NCBI GenBank assembly: GCA_958295845.1
Contig: OY282376.1
Location: 4,291,022-4,355,021 of the forward strand
DNA from: Caldilineaceae bacterium
Lineage (GTDB): Bacteria > Chloroflexota > Anaerolineae > Caldilineales > Caldilineaceae
DNA: 64,000 bases
Reading direction: 5' to 3'
This document shows positions 42,042-50,292 of the stretch, piece after piece. The position numbers were made by a program, and so were the translations under genes. Below the pieces are notes generated by a model that was given only the letters and a program-made list of their open reading frames with translations, made no database searches and was not told the origin of the DNA. Position 1 is the stretch's first letter, and each line of letters starts with the position of its first letter.

Positions 42042-43637
42042 GTGTGGAGCGACAGGCCTGACGAGATCGTAAACCGTCTGGGCTGGCTGGATATTGCCGT
42101 CAGAATGGAGGATGAGCGGCATTGCATCAGCGCCCTGTTGCAGGACTTGCAGCAGGAGGGCTACACGCAGGCGGTTCTGCTGGGCATGGGGGGATCCAGC
42201 CTGGCGCCGGAGGTGTTTGCGCGTACATTCGACAGCGGCCCGATGGCGCTGCGGATATTGGACAGCACGCATCCTGCGGCTGTCCAGAGCCTGGCAGACA
42301 GTTTGGATCCGGCGCGAACGCTTTTCATCGTCGCCACCAAGTCGGGTACCACGGCTGAAACGCTGTCCCTCTTCAAGTATTTCTACAATCTTCTTCAGGA
42401 CACGCTGGGCGAAGCGGAGGCGGGCGCGCACTTTGTCGCGATAACGGATGCTGGCAGCGAGCTTTTCAAACTGGGTACTGCATGCAACTTCCGCTCGGTC
42501 TTTGTCAACGATCCCAACATCGGCGGCCGCTACTCGGCGCTGTCCCACTTTGGTTTGCTTCCGGCGGCCCTGGTGGGGGTCAATCTGCGACGTCTGCTGC
42601 GGCGGGCGCAAGAGGCGAAAAACGATTGCGGACGGCATATCACCGGTTCTGCCAATCCCGGCGCCCAGATAGGCGTGATGATGGCCGAGATGGCCAAGGC
42701 GGGGAGAGACAAACTGACAGTTATCGCGGACGAGGAGGTTGCTTCGTTCGCGGACTGGCTGGAGCAGCTGATTGCCGAGAGCACCGGCAAATCAGGGACG
42801 GGAATTGTGCCGGTGGTTGGTGAAGCGGCGGCTTCACCGGAGGCGTACGGATCGGACCGGTTGTTCGTTCACCTGCAGTGGAGCGACACAGGCGCACAGG
42901 ATGCGAAGATGCAGGCGCTAATAGACGCCGGTCATCCGGTGATCCGCGTGCGCTTCCGCGATAGGTACGACCTCGGGGCACAGTTCTTCCTGTGGGAGTA
43001 TGCCACGGCGGTTGCGGGGGCGCGGTTAGGCATCCACCCCTTCGATCAGCCGGATGTTGAGTCGGCGAAACAGCAGTCACGGCAGATGATGTCGGCCTAT
43101 ATGGAGAGCGGAAGCCTGCCTGCGCCGAAACCGTCGCTGGAAGCCGCCGGCGTTAAGGTCTATATTGGGGGCGGGGATGGAGACAGGCCGCCCAGCAGTG
43201 CGGACGAAGCGCTGGCAGCCTTTGTGGATCAGGCCCAGGCGGGGGATTACATCAGTATACAGGCATACATGCAGCCGTGTTCGTCCGTGGGCGGATTGCT
43301 CAAGACCATGCAGGGACGTCTGCGGGACCGGACAAAGCTGGCGGCGACAACGGGCTACGGTCCCCGCTTTCTTCACTCTACGGGCCAACTGCATAAAGGG
43401 GATCGCGGAAACGGTCTCTTTATCCAACTTACTGACAGGCCTTCTTCAGAAGCAGACATTCCCGACGAGCCCGGTTCGCCGGAGTCGGCGGTGCCGTTCG
43501 GCGTCCTGATCCAGGCCCAGTCGTTGGGGGACCGGCAGGCGCTGTTAGATGCAGGGCGGCGCGTGTTACGGATCGACCTTGGAGAAGCAGCAGAGTCGGA
43601 ACTGGAGCGGCTGGTCGATTCGCTGGCGACGGCGTGA
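42042..43637 (+). CDS. pgi: Glucose-6-phosphate isomerase (C-terminal half of a Tal-Pgi pair)
   Basis: Interconverts glucose-6-phosphate and fructose-6-phosphate. As annotated from GTG 42042, 531 residues: AVLLGMGGSSLAPEVFAR and VATKSGTTAETLSLFKYF (SIS-domain sugar-phosphate sites), then a second SIS domain and YGPRFLHSTGQLHKGD near the C-terminus, typical of the Pgi half of bifunctional Tal-Pgi. GGAG lies 7 nt before the GTG, so independent initiation is possible. However, about 30 codons upstream in this frame (…RIVTRIWARSHSVW) also read like the homologous Pgi N-terminus, so the true protein probably begins inside or is fused to tal. Confidence 0.9.
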   Translation: MWSDRPDEIVNRLGWLDIAVRMEDERHCISALLQDLQQEGYTQAVLLGMGGSSLAPEVFARTFDSGPMALRILDSTHPAAVQSLADSLDPARTLFIVATKSGTTAETLSLFKYFYNLLQDTLGEAEAGAHFVAITDAGSELFKLGTACNFRSVFVNDPNIGGRYSALSHFGLLPAALVGVNLRRLLRRAQEAKNDCGRHITGSANPGAQIGVMMAEMAKAGRDKLTVIADEEVASFADWLEQLIAESTGKSGTGIVPVVGEAAASPEAYGSDRLFVHLQWSDTGAQDAKMQALIDAGHPVIRVRFRDRYDLGAQFFLWEYATAVAGARLGIHPFDQPDVESAKQQSRQMMSAYMESGSLPAPKPSLEAAGVKVYIGGGDGDRPPSSADEALAAFVDQAQAGDYISIQAYMQPCSSVGGLLKTMQGRLRDRTKLAATTGYGPRFLHSTGQLHKGDRGNGLFIQLTDRPSSEADIPDEPGSPESAVPFGVLIQAQSLGDRQALLDAGRRVLRIDLGEAAESELERLVDSLATA

Positions 43638-43710
43638 GGGAGGCTGCGTACGCGTGCGGGGAATGGGCACTATGTCAGTAAGTGCGTGCACTGGCGCCGG
43701 CTGCGTTCAC

Positions 43711-43764
43711 AGTGCAAAGCGGTAACGAAGTGCCAAGCGGTAACGAAATGCAAAGCGGTAACGA
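43711..43764. repeat. 18-bp tandem repeat, three units, just before rpiA
   Basis: AGTGCAAAGCGGTAACGA (43711-43728), AGTGCCAAGCGGTAACGA (43729-43746), AATGCAAAGCGGTAACGA (43747-43764). The rpiA ATG (43771) lies 6 nt after the last unit, and the sequence after it (ATGCAAAACG) continues the pattern imperfectly. Confidence 0.88.
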
Positions 43765-43770
43765 ATCCAG

Positions 43771-44460
43771 ATGCAAAACGTAGATGCTCTGAAGCGGCAG
43801 GCCGCCGAAGCCGCGGTGGCGCATGTTGAGTCCGGGATGATCGTGGGGCTGGGCGCCGGGAGTACGGCGCTGAAGGCGCTCGAATGTATTGCGGAGCGCC
43901 TGGCAGTGGGCAGGCTCACAGGGATTCTCGGTGTCCCCAGTTCGGAACAGGTGGCCGCGGACGCGCGGCGGCTGGCCATTCCGCTGACGACTCTTGACTG
44001 TCATCCACGCATCGACCTGACGATTGACGGCGCTGACGAGGTGGACCCCCAGCTTCGTGTCATCAAAGGCGGGGGCGGCGCGCTGCTGCGGGAGAAGATC
44101 GTTGCCCAGGCCAGCGAGCGGGAGATGATCGTCGTCGATGAGCGCAAGCTTTCTGCGCAACTGGGCGCGCAGTGGGCGCTGCCGGTGGAGGTGCTAGCCT
44201 TTGGTCTGCGGGCCCATGCGGAGTACATCGAACGGCTAGGCGCGGCAGTGCAGGTGCGAACGAGGCCGGACGGCAGTCATTTTCGGACGGACAGCGGCAA
44301 TTTAATCCTCGACTGTCAGTTCGGCCCTATAGAAGACCCGGAGTGCATTGCCGGCGCTTTGGAGAGACGGGCCGGAATCGTTGAGCACGGCCTATTTATC
44401 GACCTGGTGACGGACTTGATCGTCGCCAGCCCCACTGGCACACAGCATCGATCCCGATAA
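43771..44460 (+). CDS. rpiA: Ribose-5-phosphate isomerase A
   Basis: Interconverts ribose-5-phosphate and ribulose-5-phosphate. 229 residues with [12 protein letters not shown] near the N-terminus, [31 protein letters not shown] with the active-site Asp/Lys residues, and [12 protein letters not shown]. There is no convincing Shine-Dalgarno; the 5' end is occupied by the 18-bp triplicate repeat, whose units contain only GCGG. It is the last gene of the ppgK-tal-pgi operon and converges with the LysM gene. Confidence 0.94.
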   Translation: MQNVDALKRQAAEAAVAHVESGMIVGLGAGSTALKALECIAERLAVGRLTGILGVPSSEQVAADARRLAIPLTTLDCHPRIDLTIDGADEVDPQLRVIKGGGGALLREKIVAQASEREMIVVDERKLSAQLGAQWALPVEVLAFGLRAHAEYIERLGAAVQVRTRPDGSHFRTDSGNLILDCQFGPIEDPECIAGALERRAGIVEHGLFIDLVTDLIVASPTGTQHRSR

Positions 44461-44607
44461 CTGAATACAGTATTGAAACGGGCGGGTGACAGGCCTTGGC
44501 GCTCTGTGGCGCTGGGCGCGTTCCGTGTACCTCTTGCTCATTGCAAGCGGGCGCGGCTGCATTCCCGCGATCAGATGGCGGGCGGGAGGCAGCCAGGCGA
44601 GAAGGAC

Positions 44608-45594
44608 TCAGGGATCTGTTTGTGGGATGATCAGTTGATCGCCGACGCGGAGCAGGTCGGCGTTAGAGATGTTGTTGGCCGCCATGAGCGCGTCTACAGA
44701 CACGTCAAACTGTTGGGCGATGCCGAGGAGGGAGTCCCCTTCCTGCACGGTGTAGAGCGTCTGGTTCAAGACGCTGACGTCGGCGGCGGACAGGCCGGGG
44801 ATGAGAAGAACTGTATCTACTCTCACGACATGTGGATTGGTGATCGTGTTGCTGTTGAAGGCGATCAGTTCGGGGACGGTAACGTTGTATCGGTCGGCGA
44901 TGGATGCCAGGGTTTCGCCGGGGCGAACGGTGTGGGTGCCCACCCTCCTGGACAGTGCGGGATCGGCGGCGCCCGTCTGTGCGCCCGGCTGTTCGGCGGA
45001 AGCGCTGGCACTGGGAATCAATAGCTCCTGGCCAATGGTGATGCTGTGCTCGTCGCGCAGGTTGTTGAGACTGAGGATTTGGTTCAAGGATATGTCGTAG
45101 CGAAGCGCGATGGAGAGTAGCGTATCGCCCTCTTGAACCGTGTATTGGAACGGCTCAGGGGTGGGCGTGGGGATGCCTTCCGGCGTTGTCAGGCCGGGCA
45201 CATAGGGCATACGAAGCACTTGACCCACTTGGAGCGCGTCGGTCGTGAGCAGATTCATCTCGCGAATTCTCTGGATCTCCGTACCGAATTTATCTGCAAT
45301 TGTGGAGAGCGTATCTCCCGGTCTGACTTCATAGGTGACAGTGGTCGGCACCGGTGTGTCTTCAGGTGTCGGCAGTGGTGTTTCGGTCGCCGCTGGTTGC
45401 GGGGTATCCGGTTGCATAACGACCGGTTCTTCTTGCGGCGGCCCCAAGGAGTTGCCAACCTCCTCGGCCACGCGCTCACGGGTACATGCGGAGAGCAGGA
45501 GAATTGCTGCCAGCGTCAGAATGACGCCTGAGATCCGCACCGGGTTTATTGATTGCGTTGCTGCTCTGTCATGTGAGCGCGACTGCGTGCCCAT
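44608..45594 (-). CDS. Lipoprotein with four LysM domains
   Basis: A 328-residue predicted lipoprotein (ILLLSAC, Cys37) with a Pro/Thr/Glu-rich linker (about 50-86) and four LysM peptidoglycan-binding domains at about 88-131, 150-194, 221-266 and 280-324. Each starts Y(T/E)V(R/Q)xGD(T/S)L and ends in a VGQ-xLxIP type motif. No catalytic domain is attached, so it probably anchors or organises other envelope proteins on peptidoglycan or a related glycan. A TTGCCG-N17-TATCAT promoter lies upstream. Confidence 0.9.
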   Translation of the reverse strand: MGTQSRSHDRAATQSINPVRISGVILTLAAILLLSACTRERVAEEVGNSLGPPQEEPVVMQPDTPQPAATETPLPTPEDTPVPTTVTYEVRPGDTLSTIADKFGTEIQRIREMNLLTTDALQVGQVLRMPYVPGLTTPEGIPTPTPEPFQYTVQEGDTLLSIALRYDISLNQILSLNNLRDEHSITIGQELLIPSASASAEQPGAQTGAADPALSRRVGTHTVRPGETLASIADRYNVTVPELIAFNSNTITNPHVVRVDTVLLIPGLSAADVSVLNQTLYTVQEGDSLLGIAQQFDVSVDALMAANNISNADLLRVGDQLIIPQTDP

Positions 45595-46070
45595 CGATTT
45601 TCTCCACTCCTGGAAACAAACTGCCCGACTTGTGCGGGCGGAATTCTGGAATCCCGAGCCCAGAGGGCCTCTGCAACTGCCACTGGGCTCTATTTTGTGT
45701 TTTCTGCCTACGGGGAACGGACAGAATACTGCATGAAGTCAGACAAAATGCCAGTGCAAGTTAATTGGCATATTGAATGATAGCACACGCAAAAAGGCAC
45801 GGCAAGCAGTTTTGAGTTTTGGTGCATAGCAGATTGGGGGAGGGCATGGTCAGGTGCGGATTCAATGACAGGCGGTGTCAGAAGCTATTTGCTTTTCTTT
45901 GGAGGCGATGAGCAGGTACAGGGCCTGCCAGTCTCGGAAGTTTGGGGAGAGACGAACCCATCGTAAGAGAATGGTCCGAAAACGTTCCGACAGAAGGCCG
46001 GAAGACTGTACGGGAACAAAGTACAATCATGGCATCGAAAGTGTGAGACGACGGTTGAGGAGGACGGGCC
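45595..46070. other. Divergent intergenic region, LysM lipoprotein / beta-propeller gene
   Basis: About 475 bp with no supportable gene. It holds the minus-strand promoter at 45777-45805 for the LysM gene. For the plus strand only a TACAAT at 46022-46027, without a matching -35, was seen. Confidence 0.65.
45777..45805 (-). promoter_or_regulatory. Putative promoter of the LysM lipoprotein gene
   Basis: Minus-strand TTGCCG (45800-45805) and TATCAT (45777-45782), spacer 17, with an extended TG before the -10. The leader to the ATG at 45594 is about 175 nt. Confidence 0.55.
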
Positions 46071-47291
46071 ATGATTTTGAGAATACTTTTGACAGGAACG
46101 ACGCTGTTGTTGCTGGCCCTGGTGGCTTCAGTTGGCGCGGCAGCGGGTTCTGGACAGAGTAGCGTCTCGATCACAGATTTGGAGAATGTTCGCGCCTATG
46201 CGGCGGCTGCGCAGGTGGACGGGCGCAGCTATGCGGTAGATGACGGACGGCTCTATGCCGGGGTCAACGGGGCCTGGGCGCGGCTGTCGACGCCGCGCGG
46301 CGTGATCGTCAACGCAGTCGCCGTGGACAAGTTGGACCCGGACACGGTGTTTATCGGCGCGGCCAACGGGCCGAGTGTCTACGTCTCCCGCGACGGCGGT
46401 GAGAGGTGGAAGGGTTACACCCTGAATGGGAATTCCATCGGCGGCGTTACGGCTGTGGCCTTTGACGCGTTCAACCGGCTGTTGTATGCGGGCACGGTCT
46501 CCGATGGGGTCTACCGGCTGCGGGACATCGGGGCCGGGCCGGGACAGGGCCTGGCAGCGAGCGGGCACCTGTTGTTGGCGGAGCCGGTATTGGAGATCGC
46601 AGCTGACAGCACAGGTGCGGGGCTGGCCTTTGTTCGCACGTCGGAGAGGCTGTACCGGGCGGAGGCTTACGGTCTGCGGTGGGTCGTTGTAGACGGTCTG
46701 CCAGGTTCGCCGACTGCCGTTGCGGTTAGCGACACGTCGCCGCCGCGGGTCTATGCAGGCACGGCAGGCGGAGGCGTGCTTGTGAGCCGGGACGGCGCGG
46801 CATGGCGGCCGGTCAATCAGGGGCTAGGCGGCATGGATGGCGGCCAGCTTGTGATCAGCGACGTGGTGGTGGACCCGGCGCAGCCGGAGGTCCTGTATGC
46901 CGCGACGGGGGTCTCTGACATGAACGAACTACAGGGGTTGTCCGGCATGGTAGCAGTGAGCACTGACGGCGGCAGTCATTGGGAGCGGTTGGCGGCGCTG
47001 GAGAACGCGCAGGTAGCGGAGCTGTTGCCTGTGACGGGGCGGCGTGGGCAGGTCTACGTACTTACGACTGCCAGCCGGACACCGCTTGCGGTAGGCAAGG
47101 CGCCACAGCTGGCGATGCAGGAAGGCGGCAATTTGACAGATAGAGGCCTCAGAAGCCCCGGGGTGCTGGCCTGGATCCTGGCGGGGCATGCCAGCGCTGC
47201 GCTCGTAATTCTGGGTGTTAGCGAATTCAGAGCCAGTGGCCGACGGCGAGTCGGAACGGCTTATGGGATGCGCGCCGTTCAGGCCGGGTGA
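46071..47291 (+). CDS. Exported beta-propeller (BNR/sortilin-like) protein with C-terminal membrane helix
   Basis: A 406-residue protein with a signal helix (LLLTGTTLLLLALVASVGAAA type, residues 4-26), then repeated short blocks typical of BNR/Asp-box and YCF48-like propellers: VYVSRDGGERWKG, VLVSRDGAAWRPV and VAVSTDGGSHWERL, each with S-x-D-G-x-x-W. LYAGT/VYAGT strands precede them. One helix near 367-388 (GVLAWILAGHASAALVILG) and a basic tail would anchor it. GAGGAGGACGGGCC precedes the ATG. Function unknown; such propellers usually bind proteins or glycans outside the cell. Confidence 0.75.
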   Translation: MILRILLTGTTLLLLALVASVGAAAGSGQSSVSITDLENVRAYAAAAQVDGRSYAVDDGRLYAGVNGAWARLSTPRGVIVNAVAVDKLDPDTVFIGAANGPSVYVSRDGGERWKGYTLNGNSIGGVTAVAFDAFNRLLYAGTVSDGVYRLRDIGAGPGQGLAASGHLLLAEPVLEIAADSTGAGLAFVRTSERLYRAEAYGLRWVVVDGLPGSPTAVAVSDTSPPRVYAGTAGGGVLVSRDGAAWRPVNQGLGGMDGGQLVISDVVVDPAQPEVLYAATGVSDMNELQGLSGMVAVSTDGGSHWERLAALENAQVAELLPVTGRRGQVYVLTTASRTPLAVGKAPQLAMQEGGNLTDRGLRSPGVLAWILAGHASAALVILGVSEFRASGRRRVGTAYGMRAVQAG

Positions 47292-47573
47292 AGGAGATGG
47301 ACGGCCGGAGTTCAGGTCTGGGGCTTTCGGGCCCTGCGACAGCCGTGCGAAGGCGCCCGCTCCCCCGTGGGCGTCTTCATGATCTGCAATCCTTTGCGGT
47401 ACGGTGGCCTTGCGCCAGAACATGGTCGTTTCCTGCTTTGGACCAGGTCTGGCAAGAGGAGCTTGTTTATCAATGGCAGAGAGTTCTAATGGCCCCGGTT
47501 CAATCCCTGAAATGGGGCCGAGAAGAATCTGCGGACGACTTGGGTTGAAAAAGGGGGGGTTGCCGGGCGTGCG

Positions 47574-48335
47574 TTAGCGCAACTGGGGGAAAGCTGATGC
47601 TATGGTCAGACCGGCAAAGAGGAGCAGCATCAGAAAGGCTCTGCCGCCGGAAAGGAGGAACAGAATTCCCCACGGCGCCACGCCCAGGATGATGCCGGTG
47701 ATGGCCATGTGGGGCAGCCTGCGGCCGCGGCGATTGCCGACTGCGCTGCGAATGATGCGAGCCACAAGTGTTCCGGCGCCTGAGCCGATAATGAAAGCGA
47801 TGAAGAATCCGAAAAAGCCGATGCTGCCGAGAAGAAAGCCAACGATCGGGGCGACGATCAGGGTAAGGACAAAGCCAACGGCGAGGGCGACGATATTATC
47901 GCGGCCCAGGGCATTGAAGTAGATGTTCTGTTGCTCGCGTACACATTGGTTGCAGCGGTAGCCGACGGGGGTGCGCACGGCGCAGGAGAAGCAGATCGGT
48001 TTTCCGCATTTATTGCAGCGCAGGAGCGTTTCCCGATCCGGGTGGTTGGCGCAGGTGAGGGTCTCGGGTTCGCCGTCGGTGCCTACCTGGAGGGGAGCGG
48101 GTCTGCCGTCATAGATGGCGCGGCGGGCGGGATCACCGAGGATTTCGTAGGCTTTTTCGACGGCGGCCAGCTTTTGCTCGGCGTAAGCCCGGTCAGCGGC
48201 GGATTCCAGCGTTTCGGGCTGGAAAAGCTTTTGCAGCCGGTTGTACTGCTGCGCAATCTCCTCCTGATCGGCATCTTCGCGTAGATCGAGGGTACGGTAG
48301 AGCTCCTTGTCGGTTTGGTTGGAATCTTCTAACAT
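47574..48335 (-). CDS. Membrane protein with degenerate J-domain and B-box-type zinc finger
   Basis: A 253-residue protein in three parts. Residues 10-76 resemble a DnaJ J-domain (ELYRTLDL...EDADQEEIAQQYNRLQ ... YEILGDPARRAIYD), but the HPD tripeptide needed to stimulate DnaK is QPE (39-41). Residues ~94-136 hold a Cys/His-rich B-box-like zinc finger (CANHPDR, CNKCGKPICFSCAV, CNQC). The rest has about four membrane helices with a basic loop. With HPD lost, it probably does not act as a normal Hsp70 co-chaperone and may serve as a binding scaffold. It lies 74 nt upstream of the end of nadK on the same strand. Confidence 0.75.
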   Translation of the reverse strand: MLEDSNQTDKELYRTLDLREDADQEEIAQQYNRLQKLFQPETLESAADRAYAEQKLAAVEKAYEILGDPARRAIYDGRPAPLQVGTDGEPETLTCANHPDRETLLRCNKCGKPICFSCAVRTPVGYRCNQCVREQQNIYFNALGRDNIVALAVGFVLTLIVAPIVGFLLGSIGFFGFFIAFIIGSGAGTLVARIIRSAVGNRRGRRLPHMAITGIILGVAPWGILFLLSGGRAFLMLLLFAGLTIASAFPQLR

Positions 48336-48409
48336 CGGAATTCGCTTTCCACTATGTCACGTGCCTTCGGCTATGTCACGGGCCTTCGGCAAGGGGCGCA
48401 GAGTGAGCT

Positions 48410-49285
48410 TCACGCAGATAATTTCAGCTTATCCATCAGCGTCTGGTAGAAGTAGCTGCGCGGACGGAGTCGAATAAAGCGGGCCTGATAGGGGCTGCTG
48501 TCGACAACGATTTCGTCCGAGTCGTCTACCTCGACTTCGAACTGGCCGTCCACAGTGAGCATGGCGGAGTGATCGCTGTAGACGCGCAGTCGCACTTCGG
48601 TGCCTTCGGAGAGGACGACCGCGCGGTCCATGCTCATGTGGGGGGCGACGGGGATCACGAGGATATTACGCAGTTCGGGCGGCAGGATTGGCCCGCCGGC
48701 TGCGAGGGCGTAGGCGGTGCTGCCGGTGGCGGTACTGACGATGAGGCCGTCGCAGGTATAGGTGGTGAGGTAGCCGTCGTCGAGGCTGGCGCTGACGCGG
48801 ACGATGCGGGCGAGGCTGCCGCGGCTGAGAACGACATCGTTGAGGGCATCGAATGTGCAGCGGACGGTGCGTTCGGCGCCGTTGGAGGCGGCCTTTTCGA
48901 CTATGGCTCTCACCATGAGGCGCTCTTCGATCCAATAGTCGCCTTCGAGCAGTTTTTCCAGGGGGGATGACCAGTCCTGGGGAAAGATTTCCGCCAGAAA
49001 GCCGAGCCTGCCCATCTTTACACCCAGCATGGGAACGTTGGAGGCGGCGCCGAGCCGGGCGGCCCGCAGCATTGTGCCGTCGCCGCCGAGGGTTATCAGC
49101 AGGTCGGTGTCGGGGAGTCTGGATTTTATGACTTCGGCATCCCAGGCAGAGTGGCGCCAGGTTTCATTCACGCCGGCGCTGCGCAGGAACTGTTCCATCT
49201 GGCTTGCCAGATCGAGCGATTCCGGTTTGCGCGGGTGGTGCAGGATGCCGATACGTTGAAATGGGCAGCTGGCGTCGTCCGTCAT
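48410..49285 (-). CDS. nadK: NAD kinase
   Basis: Phosphorylates NAD to NADP. 291 residues, with LLITLGGDGTMLRAAR (GGDG nucleotide site), VPMLGVKMGRLGFLAE, ALNDVVLSRG and the CDGLIVSTATGSTAYALAAGGPIL region with the conserved Asp/Ser residues. Its start is on the left of an AT-rich divergent gap with the metallophosphoesterase gene. Confidence 0.95.
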   Translation of the reverse strand: MTDDASCPFQRIGILHHPRKPESLDLASQMEQFLRSAGVNETWRHSAWDAEVIKSRLPDTDLLITLGGDGTMLRAARLGAASNVPMLGVKMGRLGFLAEIFPQDWSSPLEKLLEGDYWIEERLMVRAIVEKAASNGAERTVRCTFDALNDVVLSRGSLARIVRVSASLDDGYLTTYTCDGLIVSTATGSTAYALAAGGPILPPELRNILVIPVAPHMSMDRAVVLSEGTEVRLRVYSDHSAMLTVDGQFEVEVDDSDEIVVDSSPYQARFIRLRPRSYFYQTLMDKLKLSA

Positions 49286-49370
49286 GTCAAGTAATCTTTC
49301 TCGAGCGAATTGGTGCTGTAATGGCTAACAGTATCGATATGCTTAATATTCAAATAATACATGTGACCGT

Positions 49371-49399
49371 TTGAGGTCAAATCCGGCCTGTGTTAATAT
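49371..49399 (+). promoter_or_regulatory. Putative promoter giving a leaderless metallophosphoesterase transcript
   Basis: TTGAGG (49371-49376) and TAATAT (49394-49399) have a 17-nt spacer. The -10 ends 6 nt before the ATG at 49406, so transcription would start at or next to the start codon. No Shine-Dalgarno precedes this ATG. Confidence 0.5.
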
Positions 49400-49405
49400 G
49401 CGAAT

Positions 49406-50200
49406 ATGCGCGTATTGATCATTTCCGACATTCACGCAAACTTTGTCGCCCTGGAAACGGTGATGTCCGATGCTGCGGGCCGTTTCGATGCGATCTGGTG
49501 TTTGGGCGACGTGGTCGGCTACGGGCCGGCGCCGAATGAGTGCGTCGACTTTGTCCGGGCCGAGACGGACCTGTGCGTCGTCGGCAACCATGATTGGGCG
49601 GTGTTGGGGCGTGCGGGCCTGGATATTCAATATTTCAACCCCTTGGCGCGGGCGGCCGTTGAATGGACGCAAGGCGAGCTAAACGAAACAAGTCGTGAAT
49701 TTCTTGACAGTTTACCAGCGAAACCTCTTGAACCCGAAGGTGCGGACAGTCTAATCATCACGCACGCGAGTCCACGCGAACCGGTTTCGGAATATGTGCA
49801 GTCGCCGGAGATCGCCTTGGAAAACTTTGCTCATTTCGAGACAAAGATGTGTCTGGTGGGTCACACGCACAAACCGGCGATCTACCGCTGGCAGCTGAGA
49901 AAGATATTTTCCAGACGTGGCAGTCGGAACGGCATTCCGGTGACTGTCGATTATCTGAGGCCCTATGAAGGGCAAAAAGTGCGCCTGGAATTAACGGACC
50001 TGGAGCGCCTAATCCTCAATCCCGGCAGTGTGGGGCAACCAAGGGATAACGATCCCAGAGCCGCCTACGCTTTGCTGGATTTAGAGGAGCTGACGTGGGA
50101 ACAGCGCCGGGTCGCGTATCCCATCGATTTGACGCAGAGCCAGATGCGTGTTGTCAAGTTGCCGCGCCGATTGATCGACCGCCTGACTTTTGGAAGTTAA
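49406..50200 (+). CDS. Metallophosphoesterase, YfcE-like family
   Basis: A 264-residue calcineurin-like phosphoesterase. Metal-ligand motifs in order: ISDIHANF (D, H), GDVVGYG (D), VVGNHD (N, H), ITHASP (H) and LVGHTHKP (GHTH). The layout fits YfcE/YmdB-like bacterial phosphodiesterases; the substrate is unknown. The gene appears to lack a leader (see promoter). It converges with the cNBD/PH membrane protein gene. Confidence 0.88.
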   Translation: MRVLIISDIHANFVALETVMSDAAGRFDAIWCLGDVVGYGPAPNECVDFVRAETDLCVVGNHDWAVLGRAGLDIQYFNPLARAAVEWTQGELNETSREFLDSLPAKPLEPEGADSLIITHASPREPVSEYVQSPEIALENFAHFETKMCLVGHTHKPAIYRWQLRKIFSRRGSRNGIPVTVDYLRPYEGQKVRLELTDLERLILNPGSVGQPRDNDPRAAYALLDLEELTWEQRRVAYPIDLTQSQMRVVKLPRRLIDRLTFGS

Positions 50201-50292
50201 GGTACGTTTAGACAGCAATTGGCGTAGGTAGAGTAGACCAAAACGGCTTCCCTCCCTTTGCCGTAGCTTCTCATCGTTCTTCTGTCAGTTCC

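Noticed and set aside
47288-47548. An 86-codon plus-strand frame after the beta-propeller gene
   Set aside because: It has only a GTG start inside the previous gene's end, no separate ribosome binding site and no recognisable sequence; the 282-bp gap is better left empty.
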